A stretch of DNA of 64,000 nucleotides. Origin: Saccharomyces paradoxus (Eukaryota > Ascomycota > Saccharomycetes > Saccharomycetales > Saccharomycetaceae). The stretch is taken from positions 558,001 to 622,000 of the forward strand of contig NC_047490.1 of assembly GCF_002079055.1 (NCBI RefSeq), given 5' to 3'. The notes under the pieces were generated by a model that was not told where the DNA came from, searched no databases, and saw only the letters and a list, made by a program, of their open reading frames with translations. Position numbers and translations under genes: made by a program. How positions within the stretch are numbered: the first letter of the stretch is position 1; every line of letters begins with the position of its first letter. This document shows positions 30,761-40,404 of this stretch, in pieces.

Positions 30761-31708
30761 ATGAAATTCTCAACTGTCCTATTATCTGCCGGTTTGGCCT
30801 CAACCACTTTGGCCCAATTTTCTAACAGTACTTCTGCTTCTTCCACCGATGTCACTTCTTCCACGTCTTCTGGTTCAGTGACCATCACATCTTCTGAAGC
30901 TCCAGAATCTGACAACGGTACCAGCACAGCTGCTCCAACTGAAGCTCCAACTGAAGCTCCAACTACAGCTATCCCAACTAACGGTACCTCTACAGAAGCT
31001 CCAACAGAAGCTCCAACCACCGCCCTTCCAACTAACGGCACTTCTACTGAAGCTCCAACTGAAGCTCCAACCACTGCCCTTCCAACTAACGGCACTTCTA
31101 CTGAATCTCCAACTGTTCTTCCAACTACATCTCTACCACCAAGTAACACAACCACCACTCCTCCTTACAACCCATCTACTGACTACACCACTGACTATAC
31201 TGTGGTCACTGAATACACTACTTACTGCCCAGAACCAACCACCTTCACCACCAATGGTAAGACTTACACCGTCACCGAACCAACTACATTGACCATCACT
31301 GATTGTCCATGTACCATTGAAAAGCCAACCACCACATCAACCACCGAATACACTGTGGTCACTGAATACACCACTTACTGCCCAGAACCAACCACCTTCA
31401 CCACTAATGGTAAGACTTATACCGTCACCGAACCAACTACATTGACCATCACTGACTGTCCATGTACTATTGAAAAGAGTGAAGCCCCTGAGTCTTCTGC
31501 TCCAGTCACCGAATCCAAGGGTACTACCACCAAAGAAACAGGTGCTACTACCAAACATACCACAGCCAACCCAAGCCTAACTGTTTCCACAGTTGTCCCA
31601 GTTCCATCATCTGCTTCCTCTCATTCCGTTGTCATCAACAGTAACGGCGCTAATGTCGTAGTTCCAGGTGCTTTAGGTTTGGCTGGTGTTGCTATGTTAT
31701 TCTTATAA
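30761..31708 (+). CDS. SED1: GPI-anchored cell wall glycoprotein Sed1
   Basis: The 315-residue Thr/Ser-rich mannoprotein matches S. cerevisiae Sed1 (338 aa by recall), the major wall protein of stationary-phase cells. Residues 1-18 ([18 protein letters not shown]) are a signal peptide. Residues about 56-125 hold TEAPT-type repeats with NGT sequons. Two Cys-bearing repeats follow (144-188 and 195-239; Cys156/182/184 and Cys207/233/235). The C-terminus [16 protein letters not shown] is a GPI signal, with Asn295 in NSNGAN as the likely attachment site. Codon use is strongly biased to preferred codons, as for abundant proteins. The shorter length reflects fewer or shorter TEAPT repeats. Confidence 0.97.
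   Translation: MKFSTVLLSAGLASTTLAQFSNSTSASSTDVTSSTSSGSVTITSSEAPESDNGTSTAAPTEAPTEAPTTAIPTNGTSTEAPTEAPTTALPTNGTSTEAPTEAPTTALPTNGTSTESPTVLPTTSLPPSNTTTTPPYNPSTDYTTDYTVVTEYTTYCPEPTTFTTNGKTYTVTEPTTLTITDCPCTIEKPTTTSTTEYTVVTEYTTYCPEPTTFTTNGKTYTVTEPTTLTITDCPCTIEKSEAPESSAPVTESKGTTTKETGATTKHTTANPSLTVSTVVPVPSSASSHSVVINSNGANVVVPGALGLAGVAMLFL
30980..31105 (+). repeat. 54 bp tandem repeats coding TEAPT units in SED1
   Basis: Residues 74-91 and 92-109 are near-identical 18-residue units ([18 protein letters not shown]), coded by 54 bp repeats at 30980-31033 and 31034-31087. A partial third unit starts at 31088. Such minisatellites in wall-protein genes change copy number readily. Confidence 0.85.
31190..31477 (+). 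repeat. 153 bp tandem duplication coding the two Cys domains of SED1
   Basis: Residues 144-188 and 195-239 are almost identical, coded by 31190-31324 and 31343-31477 with a 153 bp period. DNA differences are mostly silent, showing selection on the protein or gene conversion between the copies. Confidence 0.9.
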
Positions 31709-32109
31709 TAGGTGGTGTTTGACACATCCACCTTTTCCTAATGCTTTTCTTCAGTATTATGTTTTTTTTTGTTATTCATTTTTCACTTCTGGGCTTTTTC
31801 GTCAAACTAGCCTCGTTATACCACCACCTTAGTGGGCAAGCCCCTAAATTGCGTTAAACAATATCGTTTCATGTCTGGTTTATTTTATTGAAGACGATTC
31901 CTATGCGTTGCGTACAAAACGTCTTTCCATCTAAGACAGGTTCTTCTAAAAGCAGTAGGGGTAGTTTAATAATTCTTATATAATCATCATATACACTATT
32001 TTTAGTTCTTAATTCTTTAATAAAAACTTACTAATGTGCTCTCCTTATTGATTTCTCATCTGTGGGAGTGATGCATGGCGGGAGCAATATGCCTGCCCTC
32101 CCTTTCTCT
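31709..32109. other. Convergent SED1-SHU2 spacer
   Basis: A 401 bp spacer between two stop codons. It holds T-rich and TATA-rich 3' processing sequence (31760-31780, 31975-32000) and nothing else I recognise. Open frame 32075-32344 is antisense to the end of SHU2 and is not called. Confidence 0.35.
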
Positions 32110-32781
32110 TTATTCAACTATATTAATGTGCAAGTTTAACCATTCATCGATATTATCTATCGATATAACAAAAACTTTATTTGAGTTCACAGTAAAAAAC
32201 TTCAGCACGTTTATCGAAGATCTAAGCAAAATGGAGAATGCTAGTAAATGTGAACAGCAAATTTTATCAAATTTGAAATACCACTGTTTGGACAAGCTAT
32301 GGGGATCCAGCTGTGCAAACCTATCATCCGAAAACTGTAAATGATCATCAATCTCATTTATTAGGACATTGTGTAATTCTTCTTTTTCGTCAGTTTTTTC
32401 TAATGCCCCATGGAAGTATTTACAATATTCTTCACATGAACAGAACCAGTGCGCAATGTCTACCAGTATTGGTGGCGCTCCGTCGTTAGTATCCTTGACT
32501 ATTAAGCGATACTCCAGCGACGAATTTGATGAGCCCGTATAAAACTCATCAATCAATACATCAATCAATGATGAATGTTCATTACCTTCCTTCTTATGGA
32601 CTCTATTTAGTATGTATATAAACATGTCTGAAGATTCTAATAATGAAATTGCTCGAATAAAAAGCTCCCTTGGAAACATATAATATAAAAAGGATGCTAT
32701 TGTATCATCTAGTTTCGTATCATCGCTCGTGCTAACTAGTTTAGCAAATAATTTCGAGTATTCTATCACATCCTTCGACAT
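32110..32781 (-). CDS. SHU2: Shu complex subunit Shu2 (SWIM domain)
   Basis: The 223-residue product equals S. cerevisiae Shu2. With Shu1, Csm2 and Psy3 it promotes Rad51 filament formation and error-free post-replication repair, working with Rad55-Rad57. The SWIM zinc motif is visible as Cys114-x-Cys116 (FCSCEEY) and Cys176-x-His178 (CCSHLLAF), separated by a longer insert than in many SWIM proteins. The rest is helical with no other motif. It is divergent from PET100 across 200 bp. Its function is related to RAD55 nearby and to UBC13, but this is not an operon. Confidence 0.96.
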   Translation of the reverse strand: MSKDVIEYSKLFAKLVSTSDDTKLDDTIASFLYYMFPRELFIRAISLLESSDMFIYILNRVHKKEGNEHSSLIDVLIDEFYTGSSNSSLEYRLIVKDTNDGAPPILVDIAHWFCSCEEYCKYFHGALEKTDEKEELHNVLINEIDDHLQFSDDRFAQLDPHSLSKQWYFKFDKICCSHLLAFSILLRSSINVLKFFTVNSNKVFVISIDNIDEWLNLHINIVE

Positions 32782-32981
32782 ACTCTTCCTTGTGACTCGT
32801 TCTTTTTCTCCCCCACTTCTTCTTCACTACTAACACCTTTCGCTTTACCGGGTTGACTTAAATGGTTATTTTTCCCGTATTAATTCCATTATATTAGGCC
32901 ATCATCTTCTATTATTTTTTATTTTATAGCAAATTAATAAGGGCTGAGGAACAAAAGCAATAACTCTGATAAGCAAGAAAA

Positions 32982-33314
32982 ATGGGTCTGTTTAATTTTA
33001 AGTTTAAGTATACAAGAGCACAGCTGGAGATCTTTAGATTTTCCTTTTGTTTGCTAGCACCTGTTGCTGTAATGTACTACATTGGTACGGATACTGATAA
33101 AAAATTAAATGTTCCAGGGTTCTGGCCAGATCCTGCAACGTTGAACCAAATACCAAAAGAGCCTTATGAGATTAAAGCTGAACTAGCAAGGATGAAAAAA
33201 GAACGTTTAGAGAAAAGGCTTAGGTTAGAGAAAAAAATACAAGAGGAGTTTGGCTTAGACCTTGAAGAGGAAAAGGAAAAAATTAAACGGGATTTAGCTC
33301 TCAAAAAAGGATGA
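32982..33314 (+). CDS. PET100: Cytochrome c oxidase assembly factor Pet100
   Basis: The 110-residue product matches S. cerevisiae Pet100 (111 aa), an inner-membrane chaperone that brings together Cox7, Cox8 and Cox9 during complex IV assembly. One membrane segment lies near residues 17-37 (LEIFRFSFCLLAPVAVMYYIG). The C-terminal half is a highly charged helix (ARMKKERLEKRLRLEKKIQEE..) facing the intermembrane space. It is convergent with TFB5 (177 bp between the stops). Confidence 0.96.
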   Translation: MGLFNFKFKYTRAQLEIFRFSFCLLAPVAVMYYIGTDTDKKLNVPGFWPDPATLNQIPKEPYEIKAELARMKKERLEKRLRLEKKIQEEFGLDLEEEKEKIKRDLALKKG

Positions 33315-33491
33315 TGAAAGAAAACCTCTAAAGGTGTATACTTGCACCTAGCCAGTTTTTCTTTTACTTCTATTCATTATTCGTACATGTACATACCTAT
33401 ATAGATCATCACTCCCCCTCTATATTCATTCCTGGCCCGATTGTGCAGGTCATGCCCTATCCAAATAGTATTAAAAAAGCAAAGGCAATAA

Positions 33492-33710
33492 TTATTGATT
33501 TTCTTCTTCATCCATTGGATTATATATATTCTTAGATAATAATCTATTTAGTTCATGTTTAACAAATTCTACTTTCGATGGATCTACTAAAAGATGGGTG
33601 TCATCTAACTCCTCCAGTACTATATCGCTCATCTTTGCGTCGATTTGCAATATGAGTGCTTTGATAGATGGATCACATTGGATCAGTGCACCCTTTCTTG
33701 CTCTAGCCAT
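33492..33710 (-). CDS. TFB5: TFIIH subunit Tfb5 (TTDA/p8)
   Basis: The 72-residue product matches S. cerevisiae Tfb5 (YDR079C-A, 72 aa), the smallest core TFIIH subunit and orthologue of human TTDA/p8, which stabilises Tfb2 and is needed in nucleotide excision repair. The family sequence MARARKGALIQCDPSIKALI begins at the ATG, followed by the beta-alpha fold with ELDDTHLLVDPSKVEFVKHELNRLL. The tail is short and acidic (DEEENQ). It is divergent from VPS41 across 195 bp. Confidence 0.96.
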   Translation of the reverse strand: MARARKGALIQCDPSIKALILQIDAKMSDIVLEELDDTHLLVDPSKVEFVKHELNRLLSKNIYNPMDEEENQ

Positions 33711-33905
33711 TTTCCTTGCTCTAGAAAGTACACTTGCTTTCGTCTCTGTTGAGAGTATACTTCTATCTTAGTGCAGTCTGCTTGTCTTTTTCAGTGATAC
33801 GATGCAAAAGAAAAATCAACAAAGGGCTAATGAAACTATTGTAAAATATATATGCAAAATGAGGAAGCGTTTCAGCTAAGAGAATCTAACTGATACCAGA
33901 CATTA

Positions 33906-36902
33906 ATGACAATAGATAACCTTCAGAATGATTCCAATTTGAATCAACAACCAGACGAACGGAAAATTGATAAAAGTGATTCCATCTCTGACAAGAATAA
34001 TGTTGATAATAAGTGGGAGGCCGTTGGTGTAACTCCACCAACAGAGAATGTTGGTTGCATATCACAAGCAGATGATGAAATAGTCTCTAAAACAGATAGG
34101 AGTACAATAACAGGAAGTGCGACAGAAGCAGAAGCAAATGATAATGACGATGATGAAAGTGAAAGTGAAGAAGATGAAGGTGACGGAGATGAAGATGACG
34201 AAGATGAAGATGAGCCGCCTTCATTGAAGTACACACGAATCAGTCAACTCCCGAAGAACTTTTTTCAACGAGACTCAATCTCCTCATGTTTGTTTGGTGA
34301 TACTTTTTTTGCATTTGGTACGCACTCAGGCATTCTACATTTAACCACATGCGCATTTGAGCCCATTAAAACTATTAAATGTCACAGATCTTCGATACTT
34401 TGTATTAATACGGATGGAAAATATTTTGCTACTGGATCCATTGATGGCACAGTTATTATTGGATCGATGGATGATCCACAGAACATTACACAATACGATT
34501 TCAAAAGACCTATAAATTCCGTAGCATTGCACTCAAATTTCCAAGCATCCAGAATGTTTGTTTCCGGTGGAATGGCTGGGGACGTGGTACTATCTCAAAG
34601 AAATTGGTTAGGAAATAGAATAGACATTGTTTTGAACAAGAAGAAAAAGAAGAAGACAAAGAAAGATGATCAATCCTCTGATATGAAGGGCCCAATCATG
34701 GGAATATATACTATGGGTGACCTTATATTATGGATGGATGATGATGGAATTACATTTTGCGACATTCCTACAAGATCACAGCTTTTGAATATTCCATTCC
34801 CCTCCAGGATTTTTAACGTACAGGATGTAAGACCAGATCTATTTAGACCTCACGTTCATTTCTTGGAAAGTGATCGTATTATTATCGGGTGGGGATCCAA
34901 TATTTGGCTGTTCAAGGTTTCCTTTACCAAGGATTCAAATTCGATCAAATACGGTGACTCTAATTCTCAAAGTAATAATATGAGTCATTTCAACCCGACG
35001 ACAAACATCGGATCTCTCTTGTCTAGTGCTGCTTCGAGTTTTAGAGGGACACCTGATAAGAAAGTTGAATTGGAATGTCATTTTACTCTGTCAATGCTGA
35101 TTGCAGGGCTTGCATCATTTAAGGATGACCAGTTATTATGTCTGGGATTTGATATAGATATTGAAGAGGAAGTAGCTGTTGATGGAAGTAAGGAGGAGGG
35201 CGTGTATTTTAGCAAAGGGCCAGAAAATTTACTACTTAAAGGGAATGCCCCGGAATTAAAAATTGTTGATCTTTTTAATGGTGATGAAATCTATAATGAT
35301 GAAGTTATCATGAAAAATTATGAAAAACTATCTTTAAATGACTATCACCTCGGTAAACACATAGATGAAACAACACCAGAATACTATTTGATAAGTTCCA
35401 ATGATGCTATCAGGGTTCAAGAATTATCATTGAAAGATCATTTCGATTGGTTTATAGAAAGAAATCAATTTTACAAAGCTTGGAAAATCGGTAAATATGT
35501 CATTGGATCAGAGGAGAGGTTTGGTATAGGCTTAAAGTTCCTTAACGCTTTAGTGGCTAAAAAAGATTGGGGTACATTAGTGGACCACTTAAATATCATC
35601 TTCGAAGAAACTTTAAACTCATTAGATTCCAGCTCATATGATGTCATTCAAAAGGTGCTGAAAGAGTGGGCGAATATAATAGAAGTTTTGATTAGATCAG
35701 AAAAAATTGTAGAAATTGCGCCTTTGATACCAAAAAAACCTGCCTTAAGAAAGTCTGTATATGACGATGTATTACATTACTTTTTAGCCAATGATATGAT
35801 CAATAAATTTCATGAATACATTATTAAATGGGATCCAAAGCTTTTTTCTGTGGACGATTTCGAGGAAGAGCTAGAAACAAGAATAGAGACTGCTAATGAA
35901 CCTACAGCCACATCCAATAAAGGAGGGTCCAATATTACTTATAGGACAGAGTTAGTATATTTATATTTGAAAGAGAATAAATATACCAAGGCTATACCGC
36001 ACTTGTTGAAAGCTAAGGATTTAAGAGCTTTGACTATTATAAAATTACAAAATTTGTTGCCACAGTACCTAGACCAGATCGTGGATATCATTCTTTTACC
36101 GTATAAAGGTGAAATTTCCCATATTCCCAAACTATCAATATTTGAAATTCAAACAATTTTTAACAAACCAATTGATCTTTTATTCGAAAATAGACATACC
36201 ATATCAATTGATAGAATATATGAAATATTTGGACATGGTTGTCCAAAAAGTTTCAACAAGATTTTATTTTGTTATTTGATAAAATTTTTAGATACGGATG
36301 ACTCGTTCATGATCAATCCTTATGAGAATCAACTAATTGAATTTTTTTCTGAATACGACCGACAAAGTCTTCTACCCTTTTTGCAAAAGCACAATAACTA
36401 CAATGTGGAGACTGCCATCAAGGTCTGCTCATCGAAGGCTGGTTTATACAATGAATTGATCTATTTGTGGGGGAAAATTGGTGAAACAAAGAAAGCATTA
36501 TCTTTAATTATCGATGAGTTGCAAAACCCGCAATTGGCTATAGATTTTGTTAAGAACTGGGGTGATTCGGAACTTTGGGAATTTATGATAAACTATAGTC
36601 TTGATAAACCTAATTTCACTAAAGCCATTCTAACATGTTCTGATGAGACTAGTGAAATTTACCTAAAAGTGATCAGAGGCATGTCCGACGATTTACAAAT
36701 TGACAATTTGCAGGATATAATTAAGCATATTGTTCAAGAGAATTCACTGAGCTTGGAAGTTAGAGAAAATATTTTGGTAATCATTAATGATGAAACAAAA
36801 AAGTTTGGCAATGAATTCCTGAAAATAAGAAGTCAAGGTAAATTGTTTCAAGTGGACGAAAGCGATAACGAAATTAATGACGACTTACACAGTGTTCTAT
36901 AA
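33906..36902 (+). CDS. VPS41: HOPS tethering complex subunit Vps41
   Basis: The 998-residue product matches S. cerevisiae Vps41 (992 aa). It is the Ypt7-binding effector of HOPS at vacuole/late endosome fusion and also acts in AP-3 vesicle transport. The N-terminus is acidic ([20 protein letters not shown], about 78-97). A beta-propeller follows (about 105-420). The segment around 360-385 (IGSLLSSAASSFRGTPDKK) is the amphipathic, Ser-rich loop that Yck3 phosphorylates in S. cerevisiae. The rest is alpha-solenoid with a clathrin-type (CHCR) repeat in the second half. There is no RING finger at the C-terminus, as in S. cerevisiae. It is convergent with PDC2. Confidence 0.97.
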   Translation: MTIDNLQNDSNLNQQPDERKIDKSDSISDKNNVDNKWEAVGVTPPTENVGCISQADDEIVSKTDRSTITGSATEAEANDNDDDESESEEDEGDGDEDDEDEDEPPSLKYTRISQLPKNFFQRDSISSCLFGDTFFAFGTHSGILHLTTCAFEPIKTIKCHRSSILCINTDGKYFATGSIDGTVIIGSMDDPQNITQYDFKRPINSVALHSNFQASRMFVSGGMAGDVVLSQRNWLGNRIDIVLNKKKKKKTKKDDQSSDMKGPIMGIYTMGDLILWMDDDGITFCDIPTRSQLLNIPFPSRIFNVQDVRPDLFRPHVHFLESDRIIIGWGSNIWLFKVSFTKDSNSIKYGDSNSQSNNMSHFNPTTNIGSLLSSAASSFRGTPDKKVELECHFTLSMLIAGLASFKDDQLLCLGFDIDIEEEVAVDGSKEEGVYFSKGPENLLLKGNAPELKIVDLFNGDEIYNDEVIMKNYEKLSLNDYHLGKHIDETTPEYYLISSNDAIRVQELSLKDHFDWFIERNQFYKAWKIGKYVIGSEERFGIGLKFLNALVAKKDWGTLVDHLNIIFEETLNSLDSSSYDVIQKVLKEWANIIEVLIRSEKIVEIAPLIPKKPALRKSVYDDVLHYFLANDMINKFHEYIIKWDPKLFSVDDFEEELETRIETANEPTATSNKGGSNITYRTELVYLYLKENKYTKAIPHLLKAKDLRALTIIKLQNLLPQYLDQIVDIILLPYKGEISHIPKLSIFEIQTIFNKPIDLLFENRHTISIDRIYEIFGHGCPKSFNKILFCYLIKFLDTDDSFMINPYENQLIEFFSEYDRQSLLPFLQKHNNYNVETAIKVCSSKAGLYNELIYLWGKIGETKKALSLIIDELQNPQLAIDFVKNWGDSELWEFMINYSLDKPNFTKAILTCSDETSEIYLKVIRGMSDDLQIDNLQDIIKHIVQENSLSLEVRENILVIINDETKKFGNEFLKIRSQGKLFQVDESDNEINDDLHSVL

Positions 36903-37223
36903 GGTCAGATATCCTCATCAATTGGTGTCATAACGCGACGTACACCAAACTTTACACACTTGAAGAAAGTACCGCTGAGTAAAAAGAGAGGTTACCTTGG
37001 TTTATATAAATAATAATGATAAAATGCAAATCTTAGTGATCAGTAAAAGCTAAACAATAACATTTCAACCTTATTTACTTTTTCAGTTCTCTCTTAGTTG
37101 GTACAAATCAAGTAATAGTTAAAGTTCAGAGGGATAATAATACTTGCCTGAAAAACCGAGAGATAAAAACAAAATGATAAAAAGAAATGAGGAATGCATA
37201 TCCAGATCTTACTAAAGTTATAT
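36903..37223. other. Convergent VPS41-PDC2 spacer
   Basis: A 321 bp spacer between two stop codons with AT-rich 3' processing sequence (TTTATATAAATAATAATG near 37000-37017). No gene, RNA or repeat recognised. Confidence 0.35.
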
Positions 37224-38369
37224 CTAAAAAAAACCTGTATTATCAGGTAAGTGTAAGTTATTAGAGTCCGGAAGGTTCGAACCACCGGTCGGAAGATCCA
37301 AATTATTGGCTGAAGTTGCAGCTGCAGCTGCAGCCCCAGATAAAAGGGTTTCTAAATGGTCTTGTGCATTTTTACTACTGTTTATTTTAATGCTTTTGCC
37401 ATTTAATTGTTTCCTAGTCTTTTTGATTCGTTTCAAAAGCGTCGTATAATTAAAGTTAAGTTCATTAATTGTTTCTTTCGTCAATGATATTTCGTTTGAT
37501 TCTGCATGTTTCATAATGGTACTCAATGATTTGGCAATATTTATATTTGTTTGTAAGTTACTTAATATTGTGGTGGATGAGGGTGACATACCAGAAACGG
37601 CACCTTCAAGATGTTCTAAAGCAGATGGGGATGACACAGAAGAAGTCGAGCCCACAGGCGCAGATACTATAGATCTTGGTGGAGCGCCTGCAGAGTTTAT
37701 TGCCACAGGGGAGGGCGTAATTGAAGGAGACGAAGCTTCTGCAACGGATGAAGAATTATGTTGAAAACCGTTCAGTGAATTCTGAGATACAGTATTTGAG
37801 GAATTAACAGGATGTCCGACTTTTGATGTGTCGCTCAGCAACCCATTCATATGTGGTACATCAAAAGACTGTGCTTGACTTCTTGATTCCAAAAGTGCTG
37901 TTGTTATTGAGTTTGAATTTGTCATGGCAGTGCTTGAAGGAAGTTCATCTGCCGGTTTATTTTGATCTGAGGCAGCTTTATCGTTATTTCGGATGGTTGA
38001 GGAAAATACGTCGCTGAAATATTCTGATGATGGTAGTTGCATATCGACGCCAACAGTAGATAAATCCAAATCTGGACTTAAGAATAAATTAGGTTTGTCG
38101 ATTAGTGTACTGACGTTATAATCTAATGGGCCTGGCTGTCTCATTGCATTGTACGAATCATTCAAAAGACCATTGAAATTGACGTCGTAATTACCATCAA
38201 CAACAAGATCTGTGTTTGAAGCATTTCTTTGCGATTCAATGCTAGGAATATTCGGCTGCCCAGGGCTGCCAGTTTTATTAGTATTGTTAACAGTATCCTG
38301 TTGCAAATACTTCCCACCACTATCATTATCAGCGTCATCAGCGTCATCATCATCATCATCATCATCATC

Positions 38370-38402
<33 letters not shown>

Positions 38403-40037
38403 GTTACTGCCGTTATTTGTAATATTGTCATTACTATCGTTGTCGTGATTACTTTCGTAATCGTGATTGTGACTAGGATGGGAAATGCTTAGATGAGTTT
38501 GATTATTATCTACGTTATTGGCAAAAACTGACACATCGAAATTATCATCGTGGACTTCATCACCTTTTGGCACAGTATCGAAATCAGGTTCACAAGGCTC
38601 CACGATAGCACTTTCTACTAATTCTTCAGTGCTCAAGAAATTTGTGTTTTTGTTTTCAATGTTTAAATCTAACAACATTTCATATTCCCATTTCTTAACA
38701 CAATAGTACTCATCACACAATCTGTTCAAAACGCTCTCTAAGACCTCGTTTTTCTTGAACGCCATACTGACATTCTCATTTAAATGAATCATTTCAGGAG
38801 GTAATAGACCGGAACTTTTCCAATTGGCTTTGATAGCATCAACAGGTATATCATCCCATGCTTTCTTAATAAATTTGAAAGCATTTGACATGGTCAGTTG
38901 ACTTTGCTCAAAACTGATCAAACATTTTTTACCACTGGGTAGGCATTCGTTCTGTTCTAATTTATTTTTATTTTGAATATTTTTCGAAATTCTATTTTGC
39001 AAGTCAATAAGCGCCTGATATTGTTGGATTCTGTATCTTGTTTTAAATTCATCCCAGACACCCCAGTTAAATGGCAAAAACTTCGAATTGGAAGAAGTGT
39101 ATACAAGTTTTATATTTTGAAGACGCAGATTAATTATTCTATGACAGCATGAATCATCCAAAACAATCCAAATCTTCCTATTCACAGCAACCAATCTCTT
39201 GTCCCACCTGACTAACCAGTTGTGAAAGAGATTGCTCGTTAGCCATGCTTTCCTATTACTATGGTAAGAAATATCAAATTTCTTAGCCATCTTAGTGCCC
39301 AACATTGATTGTGAGACAGGATCTTTTGGTTCATTGGGGAAGTAATTTCTGAATGATTTGTAACTGTCATATTTTCCCACGACAACAGGTTTTAATTTTT
39401 CAGAGCCATCCAAATTGGAACATAGCATGACAGTGGCAACCTCTATACGCCTTTGAATGCTACTTGCTTCGTATTGGGCATAATCTAATGGTAAGTTGTA
39501 GGAGAGAAACGCTTCATCTAAAGTAAACAAATCCTTTGGTGGTATTTTAGCAAAATAAGCTTTCAATACATCCCTTTCCTCAAATGTCCAAACTTTGGGG
39601 GTTTTAGGTAATTCTTCGTCTAAAACGGAAATATTGACATCCATTTTTGATAAAAAGTTCGAAATCCATTTATAACTAAAAGAGCCGTTTCCCTCGCGAT
39701 GTTCCGCAGGAATTCTGTGCCATACAGCTTGTGCAGTGTCTTGAATAATAGGTGAGGTAATAGGGATACCATTCCACAAGCTTTGAGAAATCCATTCTTG
39801 TAAAATCTTCCGAACCAAAAGATTATTTGGCTTTCTCAATCTATTTGCGTCCTTTTCATGCTCTTTACAATTCATATAAGTAGATTTTCTAGCCAATAAA
39901 CGCGATATGGTGCCTTGGGATGGAATTTTTGGTAGCTGAAACGTCTCATAAGCCCATTTTGCTAACTCGAGTTGCGTCCACTTTGGGTGCCTCTCTGCCA
40001 TTAGACAGATATTATATCTTTGCTGAATGGAAAGCAT
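37224..40037 (-). CDS. PDC2: Transcription regulator Pdc2 with CENP-B/pogo-type origin
   Basis: The 937-residue product matches S. cerevisiae Pdc2 (925 aa), an activator of pyruvate decarboxylase and thiamine-pathway genes. The N-terminal 130 residues hold two helix-turn-helix units of CENP-B type (LSIQQRYNICLMAERHPKW.., then the NLLVRKILQEWI half). Residues about 165-410 resemble a DDE_1 transposase core: TLDEAF (Asp174), WIVLDDS (Asp294/295), and LPFNWGVWDEFKTRYR, where the third acidic residue is Asn324. This is a host regulator derived from a transposase, not a mobile element. The C-terminal half is Asn/Ser/Asp-rich with a long Asn-Asp run. The extra length against S. cerevisiae lies in that run. 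Confidence 0.96.
38330..38408 (-). repeat. Trinucleotide tract coding poly-Asn/poly-Asp in PDC2
   Basis: On the plus strand ATC/ATT triplets repeat (about nine CATs, then ATT units with one AGT), coding on the minus strand a run of Asn followed by a run of nine Asp and DADDAD. Such triplet tracts expand and contract by replication slippage. Confidence 0.9.
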
Positions 40038-40396
40038 GCTAGTTAAGATAAAGCTGTCTCCCCACTGCTTGGTATTACCACAAATTCAAAACGCGAACTT
40101 GTCACGATTGATCAAGCTTTACTGCTTTCATTTAAATCTTGCAGCTGATTTTTAAGCAGCTATTGGTTTTGATAATTTCTAACTTTCGAGTAATTGACTT
40201 CGATGGGCAAAGTCACTCAGAACGGAAATATGCAGCAGCTATTTTAACAACAAAACCACGAATCACAGCAAAAATTAGTATGAAGAGGAATGAAAAAATA
40301 AGTAACTATTGCAATATATGAAAACTCTGCCCGTTCACATTCCACTACTCTGGGAAAAGGAAGCGATCATCTGGCTTTTAATAATGAGTTGGAGCC
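40038..40396. promoter_or_regulatory. Divergent PDC2-STN1 promoter region
   Basis: A 359 bp spacer between two start codons. No strong factor site was recognised. An ATG at 40384 just before STN1 opens a six-codon frame overlapping the STN1 start; see the separate entry. The frame at 40139-40321 is not conserved to my knowledge and not called. Confidence 0.4.
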
Positions 40397-40404
40397 ATGG
40401 ATAG
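40384..40404 (+). promoter_or_regulatory. Overlapping upstream ORF at the STN1 start
   Basis: ATG at 40384 with A at -3 begins six codons (MSWSHG) ending at TAG 40402-40404. It overlaps the STN1 ATG at 40397 in another frame. The STN1 ATG has G at -3, a weaker context. If the transcript begins upstream, the uORF would lower STN1 translation and could expose the mRNA to nonsense-mediated decay. Confidence 0.55.

Noticed and set aside
30980-31477. Regular repeats that could suggest a CRISPR-like array
   Set aside because: The repeats are in frame and encode Thr/Pro-rich wall-protein units; there are no unique spacers, and the genome is eukaryotic.
38212-38492. Plus-strand frames of poly-Ser, poly-Leu and poly-Ile opposite PDC2
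   Set aside because: They are frame shadows of the triplet tract coding Asn/Asp in PDC2.
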